From Ophioderma brevispina (Eukaryota; Echinodermata; Ophiuroidea; Amphilepidida; Ophiodermatidae), in the NCBI GenBank assembly GCA_023653785.1, contig JAMKCH010035896.1:62001-126000 (forward strand): a stretch of 64,000 nt of DNA. The letters run 5' to 3'. The position numbers and the translations under genes are program-made. Below the pieces are notes generated by a model, which did no database searches, had not been told where the DNA came from, and saw nothing but the letters and a program-made list of their open reading frames with translations. Below are positions 34,681 to 46,587 of the stretch, in pieces. The first letter of the stretch is position 1, and each line of letters begins with the position of its first letter.

Positions 34681-35987
34681 GATTTAAACTGACATAAGGA
34701 AAGTGATTTATGTACTTGTACGAGCGTAAACAACCTTCTCAAATAAAAGAAACTATCCTATGTTGATTTTGAGCGATTAAATTTAAAGTCATCTACATAG
34801 CTCTCCGTACAAAGAACGTGTATGTGTTTTCAATATCTGTTCGGGTATGTTATTCAAAATATTCATAACATCCAGACGTCACAACGGATTAGAATTTTAA
34901 GAAATAGGTAAAATCTTCAATTATTTCTGCTTAGAAAGACGCAAACAACTGCCATCCAAATTAGTGCTGAAGGTGTTTTCATTTTCAATTGGGGATTCAA
35001 TCACTTGCAGATAAAACTGGGATAGATTTGATGACGCTAGAGAATACGTATAATTTATCATATTACAAAGTAAGAAACCTCAACGTGAATGTAAGGCTAT
35101 CAAATAGCGGACACTCTGGGTTACAAAGACAGACAGACTTCTTTTGATGTGTATTGACTAAATATTTACGATTGATCTGTCAAAAGGTAATCTTGTTCAA
35201 AGAATTATCTGAATAAAATACACTCAAATGTCTAACTACTCCTACCTCCTGAACAAACCTTTATTACATTAAGAGATACTCTTAATTTTTCAATCTTTTC
35301 TTTACTTTTTTCTTTCTTTCTCTCCCTTTTTATCTTTCATTCTTTCTTTCACTTTTTCTCTCTTACTTTTCTTTTTTGAGTTTTGCTTCTTTCAACGTCA
35401 AAGACTTCCTACTTATAAAAAGCTTTAATTAAATAAAAGGAAGCCTCTTGCTTTTATCTAGCTTTAAATAGTAAGCTTTCTTTTTAAGATAGTAAGGAAA
35501 CATTTATAAGATATGTCTTCAATCTGGAAATGTTCAACTAAATATTTCATGCCATCATCGGTTGACTAGCGTTTAAGCAAACCCTCTAGCCAAAATACAT
35601 ATACACCTTAATATGACTCGATTATTAATTTTAGCAACAGTAACGGAACATTTTCGGTTTATAAGGGGAATAGTAACTATCAATGGGCTGTAATGAGCAA
35701 TGTTGACATAAGCCAGATAAAGTAGTAGAATACAGGGTTTCGACCGATAATTTATTGCATTTATGACCAATTTTCTATATTTTGGGATTCGAAACAAAGA
35801 CGATTATTTTCTTAATTCTTGAGGCCTAAAGTAAATCCTATCTAATGATCTTCATAAAATATGCCAAGGATTGTTTTAACTTTTTTCTATTTTTGCAAGT
35901 ACTTAAAAACATACGCTTACAGGGCTCCATATTTGATTCCAGCCAAAATTTTCATTAGTTTGCTAGTTTTGATGGCATTTTGAAACC
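34681..35987. other. Intergenic with polypyrimidine tract
   Basis: A T/C-only tract dominated by TTTC and CTTT runs covers about 35285-35385. Otherwise AT-rich with no recognised gene. Confidence 0.4.
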
Positions 35988-37058
35988 TACAGACTGTCCC
36001 CCAAAAAAAAATATAAAATCAAAGATTATTTTTTTGGACAAAAATTTAAGTTCCTCTCATCCTAGAAGTGTTACTGATTTTTTTAGGAGTGTTCCAGCTT
36101 CTGAGAATTTTTAGTTGGGTAATTTGGGGGTCTGGTTCAGGAGTTAAGGGTAATTATCTGACACAGGTGAAAAACCTGTTGGGCTAGTTTCGGCCATCCT
36201 GTAATCAACAAAAGTTGCCATTGAAAATCACATTACAGACATTCTTTTATGGAAACGAAAATAAAAAGTAGGTAAAAGTGCTGGTTCTTGTGGATATAAA
36301 CATAATTTATAACTTTATAAGTCGCAATTGCTAATAAGTAATGTCGCATGGGGAAATTCAACTCGAAACAGTCCTGTTGTCTCAGCTTTACTTCAGGTTT
36401 CAGCAGAAGGTAGAACCATAAAAAAACACCCTGTTGAAAGTAAACTGAGACTTTGAAAACACAACCATCCTCCTTCATTGACTCTACATTGTGGAACAAT
36501 GCTTTCTTCTTATATTCTCCCTGGCATCTTGAGGCAGTGGGGAAAGGGGAAGGGTAAAATGTCCCTCCCATTAGAGCGGTGTCCACACATTTGTCCTAAA
36601 CAGACTTGAGACTGTTACATTTTAGTTTCAGCAGTTCAAATTCCAATTTTCCAGAATTTCATGACTTATTGTCACCCCTGAGAGTGAGACCTCATTCACC
36701 AAACATAATGTTTGTGCTTTCACTGAAAAAATAACATATATTGTTAGTTCAATGCATGATAATACTTCACTCTGATGTACATTTTTTTGTTTTTGTTTGA
36801 AAAGGGTTTAAGCCCACAATGATGCTACACGCAGTATACAGTTTCTTGACCTTCAGGTGAAACTGGGCCAAGTGGTAGTTTTCCTTCGTGTTCAACTGAC
36901 AATATCTCGCTTAGGGTCCATAAAATTGGATGGAATAAAAGTGGGATTTCGCTTGGGATCTTGTCTAACACATAAAGTCAAATTATCTGGCAAATATGCC
37001 ACAGTTATATTTTTACCCATTTTTGTTTGATGGATAGTTTTTATTGGGACAGTCTGTA
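35988..37058. mobile_element. TA-flanked Tc1/mariner-like element, non-coding or decayed (family M)
   Basis: TA at 35988-35989 and 37057-37058 flank CAGACTGTCCC at the left and GGGACAGTCTG at the right, a perfect 11-bp inverted repeat followed by A-rich sequence on both inner sides. The element is 1067 bp, close to but shorter than a full mariner. No D,D-type transposase motif could be read. The 117-codon minus-strand frame inside (36233-36586) does not resemble one. A decayed autonomous copy or a non-autonomous derivative are both possible. Confidence 0.65.
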
Positions 37059-39849
37059 TATGTTTTATTCAATTTTTTTCACCCAAGTACCAATTATCTC
37101 CCATATAATACAAGTTAAGTACTGTCTTGGACTTGGTTATAATTTTAGGAATAAGTAATTGAAACCCTGAGAGCAGTTTAATCCCAAGGTGCAAAATATT
37201 CATAAATCTCATAATTTGAAAAGTCTATTATTGCAGTGAGATAGATTTAAGGTAGGAGATTGAAGAGCAAAAATAATATTACAGCCAACGCAAGCGATAT
37301 TTTGTTAGCGCTATACCAAGTATTTGTTTTCACCAATAGACTTCATTACTAAAAAGGAATTATTAAAATGTAAAGGAGGGGTTTCACTGGTTCATTTCAA
37401 TGTTTGGCTCATCATTTAACTAGCTAAAATCCGTTTCCTTGATATTTTAATTTGTAGCATTTAGCAGTCAACAAAATGCACTGAAGGAAAATATGGATGC
37501 AGATCATTTTAGCGGTAAAATGCTATTAACATTATAATTAAAAAAAAAAAACACTTTTTAAATTGAAAAAAGAAATGTTGTTCCAAAGACTCGCCGATAA
37601 GGATAGAAAGGAGCCCTCTATAATCCTATAGTTTATTTCACCATCAAGTTTGAGTGGTGTTTTTACAACTGACTTTAACATATACCAATTTGTGTTTTTA
37701 TCCCCAAAATACATTGACAAGAAAAAATTACAAAAGTCCTGAGAAAGTTCAGGGGCATGTTGTCTGGAAAGCAAGCTTAGAGTATTCCTCCTATCCATTC
37801 CAATGACCATTTATGACTTAAATGAAGAAACGGAAGATGTTGCATAGCTGCCCCTTTGTTTAATAGAGCTGTAAGTTACGACTTATATACATGCCTTTTG
37901 TCCTTTATAAGCTCAAAGAGGCTACACGAGGCAGCCCTAAATAACATACCCAATACCATACTTATGCTACGAATTTGGATTATATAACTGTCTTCACACA
38001 AAGCAGCCTCTGGAATACAACACAATGGCCATAACCGCGCTATTTATATCATGACAACTAGCTAGCGCTAATGAGCCTAATACAATCAACATTCCCATGG
38101 CACAGTTCAATAGTTTCATTCACCATTGTTATTGAACAAATACATCACCTGTAGTTTAGTATGATTTATGATCCCCAGGATATGCAAGGTCATCTGTCTT
38201 TCAACATGTGCCCATTAAAGGCTTCTGAACTAGCCCTTGGTAGATAGCATACCTTACCACTATGATGGGCATGTATGTACTGTAAAATTTATGTTGGTTG
38301 TTGTTTTATGGAAATTCCATTTATGTTCAGGCCCCCCAAAAACAAAAATGCAAAATGAGGTCTTTCCCCCCCCAGAACCAGAATGCCCCTCATATATATT
38401 TGCCTTAATCATATAACGGCAGAAAATCCCCCGCTGCAAAGCTGCATCGGGTTCTTGGGGGGGAAAGGTTCATATTTGAAATTTCATTACCCCTTGAGCC
38501 TGTATTCTAATTTTACTAAAACCGTCTTTTAGGGGATTTATGTACAAACTGGGATTTTTTGAAAACTGGCAAAAGTTAAACTTTGGACATGGCCTTTAAA
38601 ATGCGGAATGTTTCAAGTTCATCTGCTTTCATGAAAACGCCAGAGGGCGTCCTCCATTCCTTATCCGGCGATGTCCTTTCACATTCTATACCAGTGTACC
38701 TGCTCCAACATATCCAATACATTGACGCGTTGCGTGTTTAAACACTTGCAAAGTTAAATGTATCAAGTTTTTGGGTAAGGTTACAACATCATGGTGTAGA
38801 AAATAGGGGAAATACATAGCAAAACTTCTTGGAAATGAACGTATATCTCACAATTGTTACGAAATTACGCAGATATTTTTAACTAATTGATCAGTGGATA
38901 TAAGAAGGTATACGGTTGCCAAAGAAACTCAATAACGTAACAATCCCTTGCTGTGGTAACAGATATTTTACTTTTTATATCGTATTGTTGGAGCTTCAAT
39001 TACGAATTTGAGCAAAGGTATTTGGTTTCAAATTACTCCTGTGATCGTACTTAAAACATTTACTCTACTATGAATAACAGAATATGGAAAATCAAATGTT
39101 ATGGGTTCAATTTTTTTCACCCACTCTCAAATATGGGTTAGAGTTATAATTTCATTTGACAAGCTATGGAGTCACTGAAGAGGATTACACATGAACCTCA
39201 CGTCCCAGAACAAAAAATTGCATGAATATTTTGAAAGGCTTAGCTGTCACATGATTTCCATGATACCCACCTCAAACGTCACTGAATATTCAGCATCGAG
39301 TGATGGATTTTTGTTTAAATCGGGTTTATGCATATTGTATTTTTTATTCACTTTTATACAACCAAATGGAAGCCATCTTCTCTTAGACTGGAGTGGACTA
39401 TCAAATTTAAAACCGTTTTAGAATTTCTGGTATTTTTTTTTTTATTTGTGCATTATTTCTCTTGTTTATAGGTAGATTTTTTTTTATCGTTTTAAAGCCC
39501 TACGATCCCGAGCAACTCTTTTTTTAAAATATTTGACATTGATATATATGAGTCGATGAGCAAACTAGTAAAAATAACACTTCCTGTAACCCCCTTAGGG
39601 TTGATGAACACAAGAGATAACCAAAATAATGCTGGCTCGCACTCCACCCTATTTACCAGTCGCTCGTGATTGACTTGTAATTCTCACAACTATCACACTA
39701 TACTCATTTAAGACTTTTTTTCTCATGCGCATATGTAAATATTTCTATCACAGAGATACATGTAGTAGTGATGTAGCTTTAAATTAAACTTCTAACACAA
39801 CTGATAAAAATTCTATTATTTCTTCTTTCCTATCGTGTCCAAACACAGT
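37059..39849. other. Intergenic, no gene recognised
   Basis: A 90-codon minus-strand frame (37538-37810) and a 76-codon plus-strand frame (39191-39421) have no recognised homology. Short C-runs and G-runs lie at 38365-38372 and 38457-38463. No shared repeats were recognised. Confidence 0.4.
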
Positions 39850-40235
39850 GGTTCTCAAATATGATCCAGCCAGAGATGGGTAAAACGTCTGGCTGCTTCA
39901 CTGAATTTCGCAAGGTCCTTGTCTGTGCATTGTTGCTCTAGCAGTGGGCAGGCCAAGAGATGTTCCATTGCCTGTGGTGCTGTTCCACAACCACATGTAG
40001 TGTCCTGATCTGTTTCCAGGTAGCCCCACTTCTGCCAGGAAACCTTAGATCGGCCAGTTCTGGTTCCCAATCTGTTGAGGCATCGCCATTCATCCAATTA
40101 GGAGTCAGCTCCAGGTGGGAGATGCTCACCAGGTTCAATATCAATACATGTTACTTGGTTGATGACAAGTCTTTCTTTCCAAAAGGCGACTCTCGTAAGC
40201 TCCTAAGAGACTGTTTCAAGAGGTTGGACTTTGCT
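39850..40235 (-). pseudogene. LINE ORF2 C-terminal zinc-knuckle fragment
   Basis: The minus-strand frame of 80 codons (39855-40097) reads DEWRCLNRLGTRTGRSK, a KWGY box, then CGCGTAPQAMEHLLACPLLE and LAKFSEAARRF. This order (basic 'LNRLRTGxGR', Trp-Gly, Cys-x-Cys-Gly, then Glu-His-x4-Cys-Pro) is the C-terminal cysteine/histidine region found after the reverse transcriptase in many animal non-LTR retrotransposons. Upstream codons, in a shifted frame, continue the homology to about 40235. Only the 3' end is present, as expected from incomplete reverse transcription. The Cys-His residues are retained, but nothing upstream encodes a polymerase, so it is a dead fragment. It could derive from the same LINE clade as 1-2420; that cannot be tested because that copy lacks its 3' end. 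Confidence 0.72.
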
Positions 40236-40694
40236 TAAGAAACTATCTCTGGATTTAAGGCGGTTGGCAGCAGGTGTCTGTTCAGACATAGGGTGCTTCA
40301 CATTAGATACTTGGCAGCTACGCTCTTAATTAATTATGGTATTGCCTGGATGGTAAAGATTTTGAAAAGTATCTGTATCATGGTATGGTATTTGTACATG
40401 GTCAACGATTTATTTGAAAGGATGCAGTCTCTATCTCATCGTCCATTGTAAAAGATGCAAGAAGCTATTATTTGACATAACCTGCTGTTAATTTTTTATA
40501 CAAAATAAATTCCTGCAGAGAATTTAAGTCTTATTACCATAGTACTACTTGTTCTTCTTGATTTTCTTCATTCTGCACTTTGAAATTTCGTATTTAGTCA
40601 GGGGTAAATAACCACTTTCAGGTGCAGCGGGCGTAAATCGCATAAACCATGCACTCTCAGCGTCGCCTTCAAGAGAGTAAAAGTATGCAACAGG
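40236..40694. other. Intergenic, no gene recognised
   Basis: Nothing recognised. Confidence 0.3.
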
Positions 40695-40790
40695 TTTGTT
40701 TTGTTTCGTTGTGTCTTTGCTTTGTTTGTGTTTGTGTGTTTGTTTGTTTGTGTGTTTTTTTGTTTGTCGGTGTGTTTGTTTGTTGTTTGA
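40695..40790 (+). repeat. TG/TTTG-rich simple repeat
   Basis: Imperfect TTTG and TGTG runs, which create spurious Cys/Phe-rich and Thr/Asn-rich open frames on the two strands. Confidence 0.85.
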
Positions 40791-43110
40791 GACCCCCGGT
40801 CAATTTCGGCGGTTATTGATATTGACATGGACAATAGAAAGCTGGTTAAAAAAGAGCAATTTCTCTCTTTATTTTTTAAAACTTTATAATAATATCTATA
40901 TGATTGCCGTCATTAGTGTAGATGAATCTGCTCAGGTCAACAATTTTAAGGGATTAGTTTCATTCAGGTACGGGATTATTCTACGAAAACATCACATCTC
41001 TCCCATAGTGGCGCAGTTTTCCACCAAGTCCATATCACTGAATGTAAGAGGAGATTGATATTCGTAGCCTTTTTCTTTGTAAATGAAAGTGTCCCTCCAC
41101 AGGTCGGTCTAGTTACACTTATTTCAGATGCTTGTTTGACCTGTAGCTATAAGCCCGAATATTGTGTACTAAATTGTTTCTTGAAATTAATAACAACCAC
41201 ACGATCAATCAGAGTTATCTAAAATTGCCTCGATCCTATAGTTGTTATAGAGCTTACGTCTTGTAAATGGTTCGCTACTTATGACCTCTTTGCATTTTTA
41301 ACTTCTCCTTATGGGTTCTCTTTCCAGTTTACATGATAGCTTTAACTGCTATAATATCCCCGTTCTATAAGCTTCCCCTGCGACCTATGCTTTGACTCTT
41401 CAACCCATTGGGAATGTTTGAGGCTTAATATTGACCTTTGTTATCGATGGTATAATGTGATTTGTTGAGCAAACTAAACATTAAAGGTTATGTTTTGTTA
41501 AATCTGGTCGTCCACGGCTAATGTCGGCAGTAATGGAAATTGAGATATGGACAAATGAAAGCTGATTTAAACAGAATAACAAGGAAGGCTTAACAACCTT
41601 TTAATGATAACAAGTTTATTTCTATGTTTGCCATCATAGGTCCGGATGAATCCGCTAGAGTTGAAATGTGTAATGGTTTAGTTTTATTTACGTGGTTAGT
41701 TAGCGAAATGGCTTCTCCGATCCAATGATACAATGACTCAGTACATCGCACTAATCAAAACAACACATCCCTCACATAGTGGCCCAGTTTTCCGCCAAGC
41801 CCCTATCACCGAATATCAAATGAGATTCAGGTTCAAAGCCTTTTACTTTGTGAATGAAAGTGCCCTCCACAGGTCGGTTTAATCACACCTATTTCAGATG
41901 GTTGTTTGAACTGCCGTTATAGGGAATATTGAGTACTAAATTGTTTCATGAAATTCATATTAACAACATGACGATCAATCAAAGAGTTATCTAAAATTGC
42001 CTCGATCTTCAAACTACAAACCCATAGCGCTCACGTCTTAATTGTAAACGGCTTCCTACTTAGGACACATCTTTGCATTTTTAACTTCGCCTTATGGGTT
42101 CTCGTTCCATTTTACATGATAGCTTTAACTACTATCGACCTTCCCCTGCGACCTATACCTTCACTCTTCAACCCATCGGGAATGTTTGAGGATTAATATT
42201 GACCTTTGTTATCTATTGTATAATGTGATTTGTTGAGCAAACTAAACATCAAGGGTTGTTATTTGTGTAGATCCCGGGGTGTAGATCTGATCGACCACGG
42301 CCAATTTCGGCAGTAATGGAAATTGGGATATTGACAAAAGAAAGCTGATTTGAACAAAATAACGTAGAATGAAATCAAATATGTCAAAGACATATATCGA
42401 GCGTTTGCAAGGTTATTCTTTTAATAACCTTTTAATGATAATAAGTTTAATTCCATGCTTGTCGTCTGGATGAATCCACTAGAGTTAAAACTTGTAATGG
42501 ATTAGTTTTATTTACGTGGTTAGTTTGCGAAATGGCTTCTCCGATCCAGTGATACAATGACTCAGTACATCGCACTAATCAAAACAACACATCCCTCACA
42601 TAGTGGCCCAGTTTTCCGCCAAGCCCCTATCACCAAATACCAAATGAGAATGAGATTCAGAGTCATTTTACTTTGTAAATGAAAGTGGCCCTCCACAGGT
42701 CGGTCAAGCTACACTTATTTCAGATGATTATTTGAACTGTAGCTGTAGGGAATATTGTGTACTAAATCGTTTCATGAAATTCATAACAACCTCACGATCA
42801 ATCAAAGAGCTATCTAAAATATCCTCAAACCACAAATCCATAGTGCGCATAGAGCTTATGTTTTGTAAATGGTTCGCTACTTAATATGACCTCTTTGCAT
42901 TTTTAACTTCTCCTTATGGGTTCTCGTTCCAGTTTACATGATAGCTTTAACTGCTAAAATATCCCCGATCGATAAGCCATCGACCTTCCCCTGCGACCTA
43001 TGCCTTGACTCTTCAACCCGTCGGGAATGTTTGAGGCTTCATATTGACCTTTGTTATCGATGGTGTAATGTGATTTGTTGAGCAAACTAGACATTAAAGG
43101 TTATGTTTAG
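40791..43110 (+). repeat. Three tandem diverged copies of a ~770-820-bp segment
   Basis: The marker GCCCAGTTTTCC lies near 41011 (as GCGCAGTTTTCC), 41782 and 42606, giving periods of about 771 and 824 bp. Each unit runs from (G)GTC...GGC...AATTTCGGC...ATTGATATTGACA-like sequence through CTCCACAGGTCGGT, CTTATTTCAGATG, TTGTTTCATGAAATT, ACGATCAATCAAAGAG, TTTGCATTTTTAACTTC, CCTTATGGGTTCTC, CGACCTTCCCCTGCGACCTA and GTGATTTGTTGAGCAAACTA. Copies 2 and 3 are closer to each other than to copy 1. No unit has a conserved open reading frame: stops fall in different places, which argues against coding. Confidence 0.82.
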
Positions 43111-43570
43111 AGAACATTATTCTTTAAGAACACCAGTCTGTGGTTTATCAAGCGTGTTTAGAATATCTCAATTGCTCTATATTATAGACACCCAGCTGAA
43201 GATTTTTTTTGTAACTTAAACGGCTTTGAACTTCACGCTGTTACTTCTGAATTCAGTTCACGATCGCTAACGTTGTAAACAATATCAAAGAAATTTACAC
43301 GGTTAAGATTTCATAAATTCTGATTTGTTTATAAGCTTGATATTAGACGATCCAAGTACGTATCAGACACTAACGTTTATTTACCATCTCCTTTGAAAAG
43401 GTCAATCAGGGAAACGGACGCATCTGCACGGATAATTTACTCTTGCATTCAATTTTGAGTGAATTGAAAGAATGCTATTTTAAGACAGATTGGTGAGGTG
43501 AATTTAATACATCGCGTCACTTGTTACCCCGTTCACAGTCATTATTTCCGCATTCTGAAGTTATTTATGA
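43111..43570 (+). repeat. Right part of the 34-kb paralogous segment
   Basis: Collinear with 34430-34680 (CAGACACTAACGTTTAT, TGAAAAGGTCA, GCATTCAATTTTGAGTGAAT, CACAGTCATTATTTCC). Together with the last tandem unit it makes the 42870-43570 counterpart of 33960-34680. Confidence 0.55.
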
Positions 43571-46158
43571 AGATATACGTAAACACAGACCAAGTAAAAA
43601 AAAGGCGCAAGCCAAAATAAGGATTTTTTTCATATAAAGATATGTAGCATCAAAATTCAATATTAATTGGAAGACCATTTTTAAAAACTATTCAATTACT
43701 TAACCCATGAACATCTTATCACTAATTTAATGAAATCACTTTAAAATCAGGTTTCTTCCAAAAATGGATTGTTCCTTCGTGTAATATTGCATAAACACTA
43801 TTCCAGTGTAAAAACTTCATTGAGGGATTATATAGAGAGCTTCATTCCGTCAGGGATGATATAATCGTGTGTATGGCATAGTGTACTTGTTTCAGCAACT
43901 GGCCTCCCTGATTCGTTAGATCATAGTAATACAATTGTAACGGTTGAGCGACTGAAATAAATGTTCTCACTTACGGATGTTTCATAAATGGGCTTTCAAT
44001 TTATAATTGATTCTGGTGCCTCTTTTAATATGACGTATATTCCTTTATTCTCTCTCTCTCTTATTCACTCTGAAATACTATCTGTTATATGCCAATCAAG
44101 GAGTTTGCAGTGTGCGTAGCTTACGGTATGACGCTATTGGTAGCTTCAAGACCATGTGAACAGTAGAAGACAACAACAAATTAATGAAGGAGAAAAATAT
44201 ATAATTACAGATATCATATAATAATACACATACAAGTGCGTTTATGTGCGTGTGTCTTTTTCGATGGATTTCTGGCATTAGTGTGCGGCTTAATAAAATA
44301 GCTGGGAAATGTCAGTCAAAATACGCGAGCAATACCACATTATATTTATTTCGCGAAAGAACATTCAACTCTCTAGTTGTCGGGATATTATTCCACATAG
44401 TCTATGACAGTTAGGATATAAATGACGGGGATAAGTATTTTTATCAAATTAGAAAGGAACATCAATACGCACCGAAAAGATCAGCTTAATATATCGTACT
44501 TAAATGTCCGTAATAGGTGACAGCATCTCAAATAGTTAATTTCCTGTCCAAGCAATGCGTATTTACTACTTAATTCGGAATTGTAATATTATTCCTTGTA
44601 AAACATGTATGGTCTGTCAGACCAGATAAACACATTACAAGCAATACCCAAGCTGGCCACGACGGTGGTACACCAAGTAAATGTACAATATTCATTCCGT
44701 GTTTAACCCCCTGCGGCACCTATCTTTACCGTCAAAAAAGAACGTCTCTCTTGTAGCACTTTGCCTGCAAGAGCAGTATCACCGCGTCTCAAGGTTGCCC
44801 TAGTTTTACTGAAATCAGATTGCGATTGCAACCAAGTCGTGATTTGTCTTATATGAATTCAGGTTTGTATAAATTATAAACGAACGGATTTATTTAGAAA
44901 CCGGAATCTTCATATATTTTTTAGAATAAATGGATTAGTGTGCCATTTTGATGTAAATGAGAAAATGTGTCTGAAGCAATCGCGATGTTTGTTATTTATT
45001 TTGGTCTGATCCTACAACATGGTCCTACATATACTCCGTAATGAAAGCATGTCGCTAAAAACGACAAGCAGATGTGGACCAACAGATACATGTTACAAAG
45101 CCTACGGAAGCACTGCCGACGCCTGAGAAACCTGGATGTTTTTTTTTAAATATATGTAAAGATTGCATTGCATTTTGCCTCGAACGTTTTCAGAATAGTT
45201 TACACAGCACATCCGAATCAAATGTCAGATCAAAACAGTCTGATATGGAACAGGATAATGCTCATAGCTGTAATTACATGTTTTTGGTTTCATTAAAAAC
45301 ATTTTTGATAGAAAAACGATGCGACTTTGTGTTCAAACTTATCAAACCAAATGTAACGTTAATCGTGTCGTGTACAGCGTATTTTGACTTATTCAAGTAA
45401 CTGAGATAAACAGTTCTTAAGATCTACCAAAAAGTTATAGAGCCTATCTTTCGTTTTCTATTAAAATTATTTTTACGCTAAACCTCACATCCTTCTGATC
45501 TACGGGACATAAAAGAAAGATTTTACAAAGAAACCAATGTGAGGATTTAAAGTACCATTTCGAAAAAAATAAAGAAAATGATAAAAAAAAACATGATATT
45601 CCAGCATTTTGGAACCACTCGTAACTTTTTATTTTCAAGACAGAACACTTTAATTTGTTGATTTTAATCATACTGAGACAAGTACCTAGAGGCGCTTTGT
45701 TTATTTTTTTTTTATTTTTTAAATTGATGATCTAAATCTGCATTTACTCTGAGAAGTATGAACGTACCCGTGGCCCGAGGTACCTTACATACCTTACATA
45801 CCAATGCTTGCAGATTGTTTTTTTATAATAAGTACAGATTCCTTTTAAAAATATCAAAAATTGACGAATCCTCTCCTGCTCAGATTGTATCAGAATGGAA
45901 AAAACAATCATAATGTCCTTATTAAACGCACGAGGTTATGTGACACTACCAAGGCCTTATAATGCTAACAATTAGAAGCTTTTTTGCTTAGTGGGAAGAA
46001 GCAAAAGATTAAAGTAGATCCGCACTACTTAGGCTAGTGGAATTCAAAATTCACCCAGCGTAATAGATTCTAATTTTGTGTCGATCTGCTAGGAAAGGGT
46101 TATAGAATGACATATTAAAATTCACCAATTGTTTGTTAGGTTATGCTAATTAAAATGA
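43571..46158. other. Intergenic, no supported gene
   Basis: A 108-codon plus-strand frame (45074-45400, starting MDQQIHVTKP) has no recognised domain or conserved partner. On the minus strand around 44742-44810 a short frame (TLRRGDTALAGKVLQERRS) follows a TTTCAG acceptor-like site. It is too short to call. A CT tract lies at 44049-44060. Confidence 0.35.
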
Positions 46159-46587
46159 TGTATAGTTTGCCCTATTTATGGACACAGGTTTAATAGCTAC
46201 AAGGCAAACTCGGTTCAAGGTCATCCTGGAGCAAAATTTTTAGGGATCTTCCATTTCGTTGAAACTAGTAGCAAATTATTCGTTTGTTCATCTTCAACTA
46301 AGAAACTTACATATAATCCCTATTCAGACATTTCAGTGTGTACTTTTCATGACTAAAGATGGCCACATCCATAGACTGCGTATACCTTCAACACGGTTTG
46401 CTCTAGCATTTTACAATAAAAAGGATACATTTGCACAAAATGCATACCGAGGGTAAATACCTAATAAGCCCAAAAATGTGACACCATTTTCAATGAAATC
46501 GGTTCATTTTTGCCTTTCAGGATGACCTTGATCAGTTTTCCCCTTATAGCTATCAAACTATTACCCGAAGATAAGGCAAACTATATA
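46159..46587. mobile_element. Small foldback element (family P, short form)
   Basis: The ends are TATAGTTTGCCC (46161) and GGCAAACTATA (46575-46585), compatible with a TA duplication. The ~110-bp arms share TAATAGCTA/TGATAGCTA, TCAAGGTCATCCTG, and a segment that reads GATTTCATTGAAA on one arm and CATTTCGTTGAAA on the other. These words are also present in the larger foldback at 15346-16724. The middle (46360-46450) carries GGCCACATCCATAGACTGCG and GTTTGCTCTAG, which recur at 49.2 kb. Confidence 0.7.

Noticed and set aside
40598..41058. 78-codon minus frame and 120-codon plus frame
   Set aside because: Both depend on the TTTG/TGTG simple repeat and the first tandem unit; the other two units do not preserve the frame.
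45074..45400. 108-codon frame as a gene
   Set aside because: No motif, no signal peptide or domain, and no clear splice or promoter context; the length is within chance for this composition.
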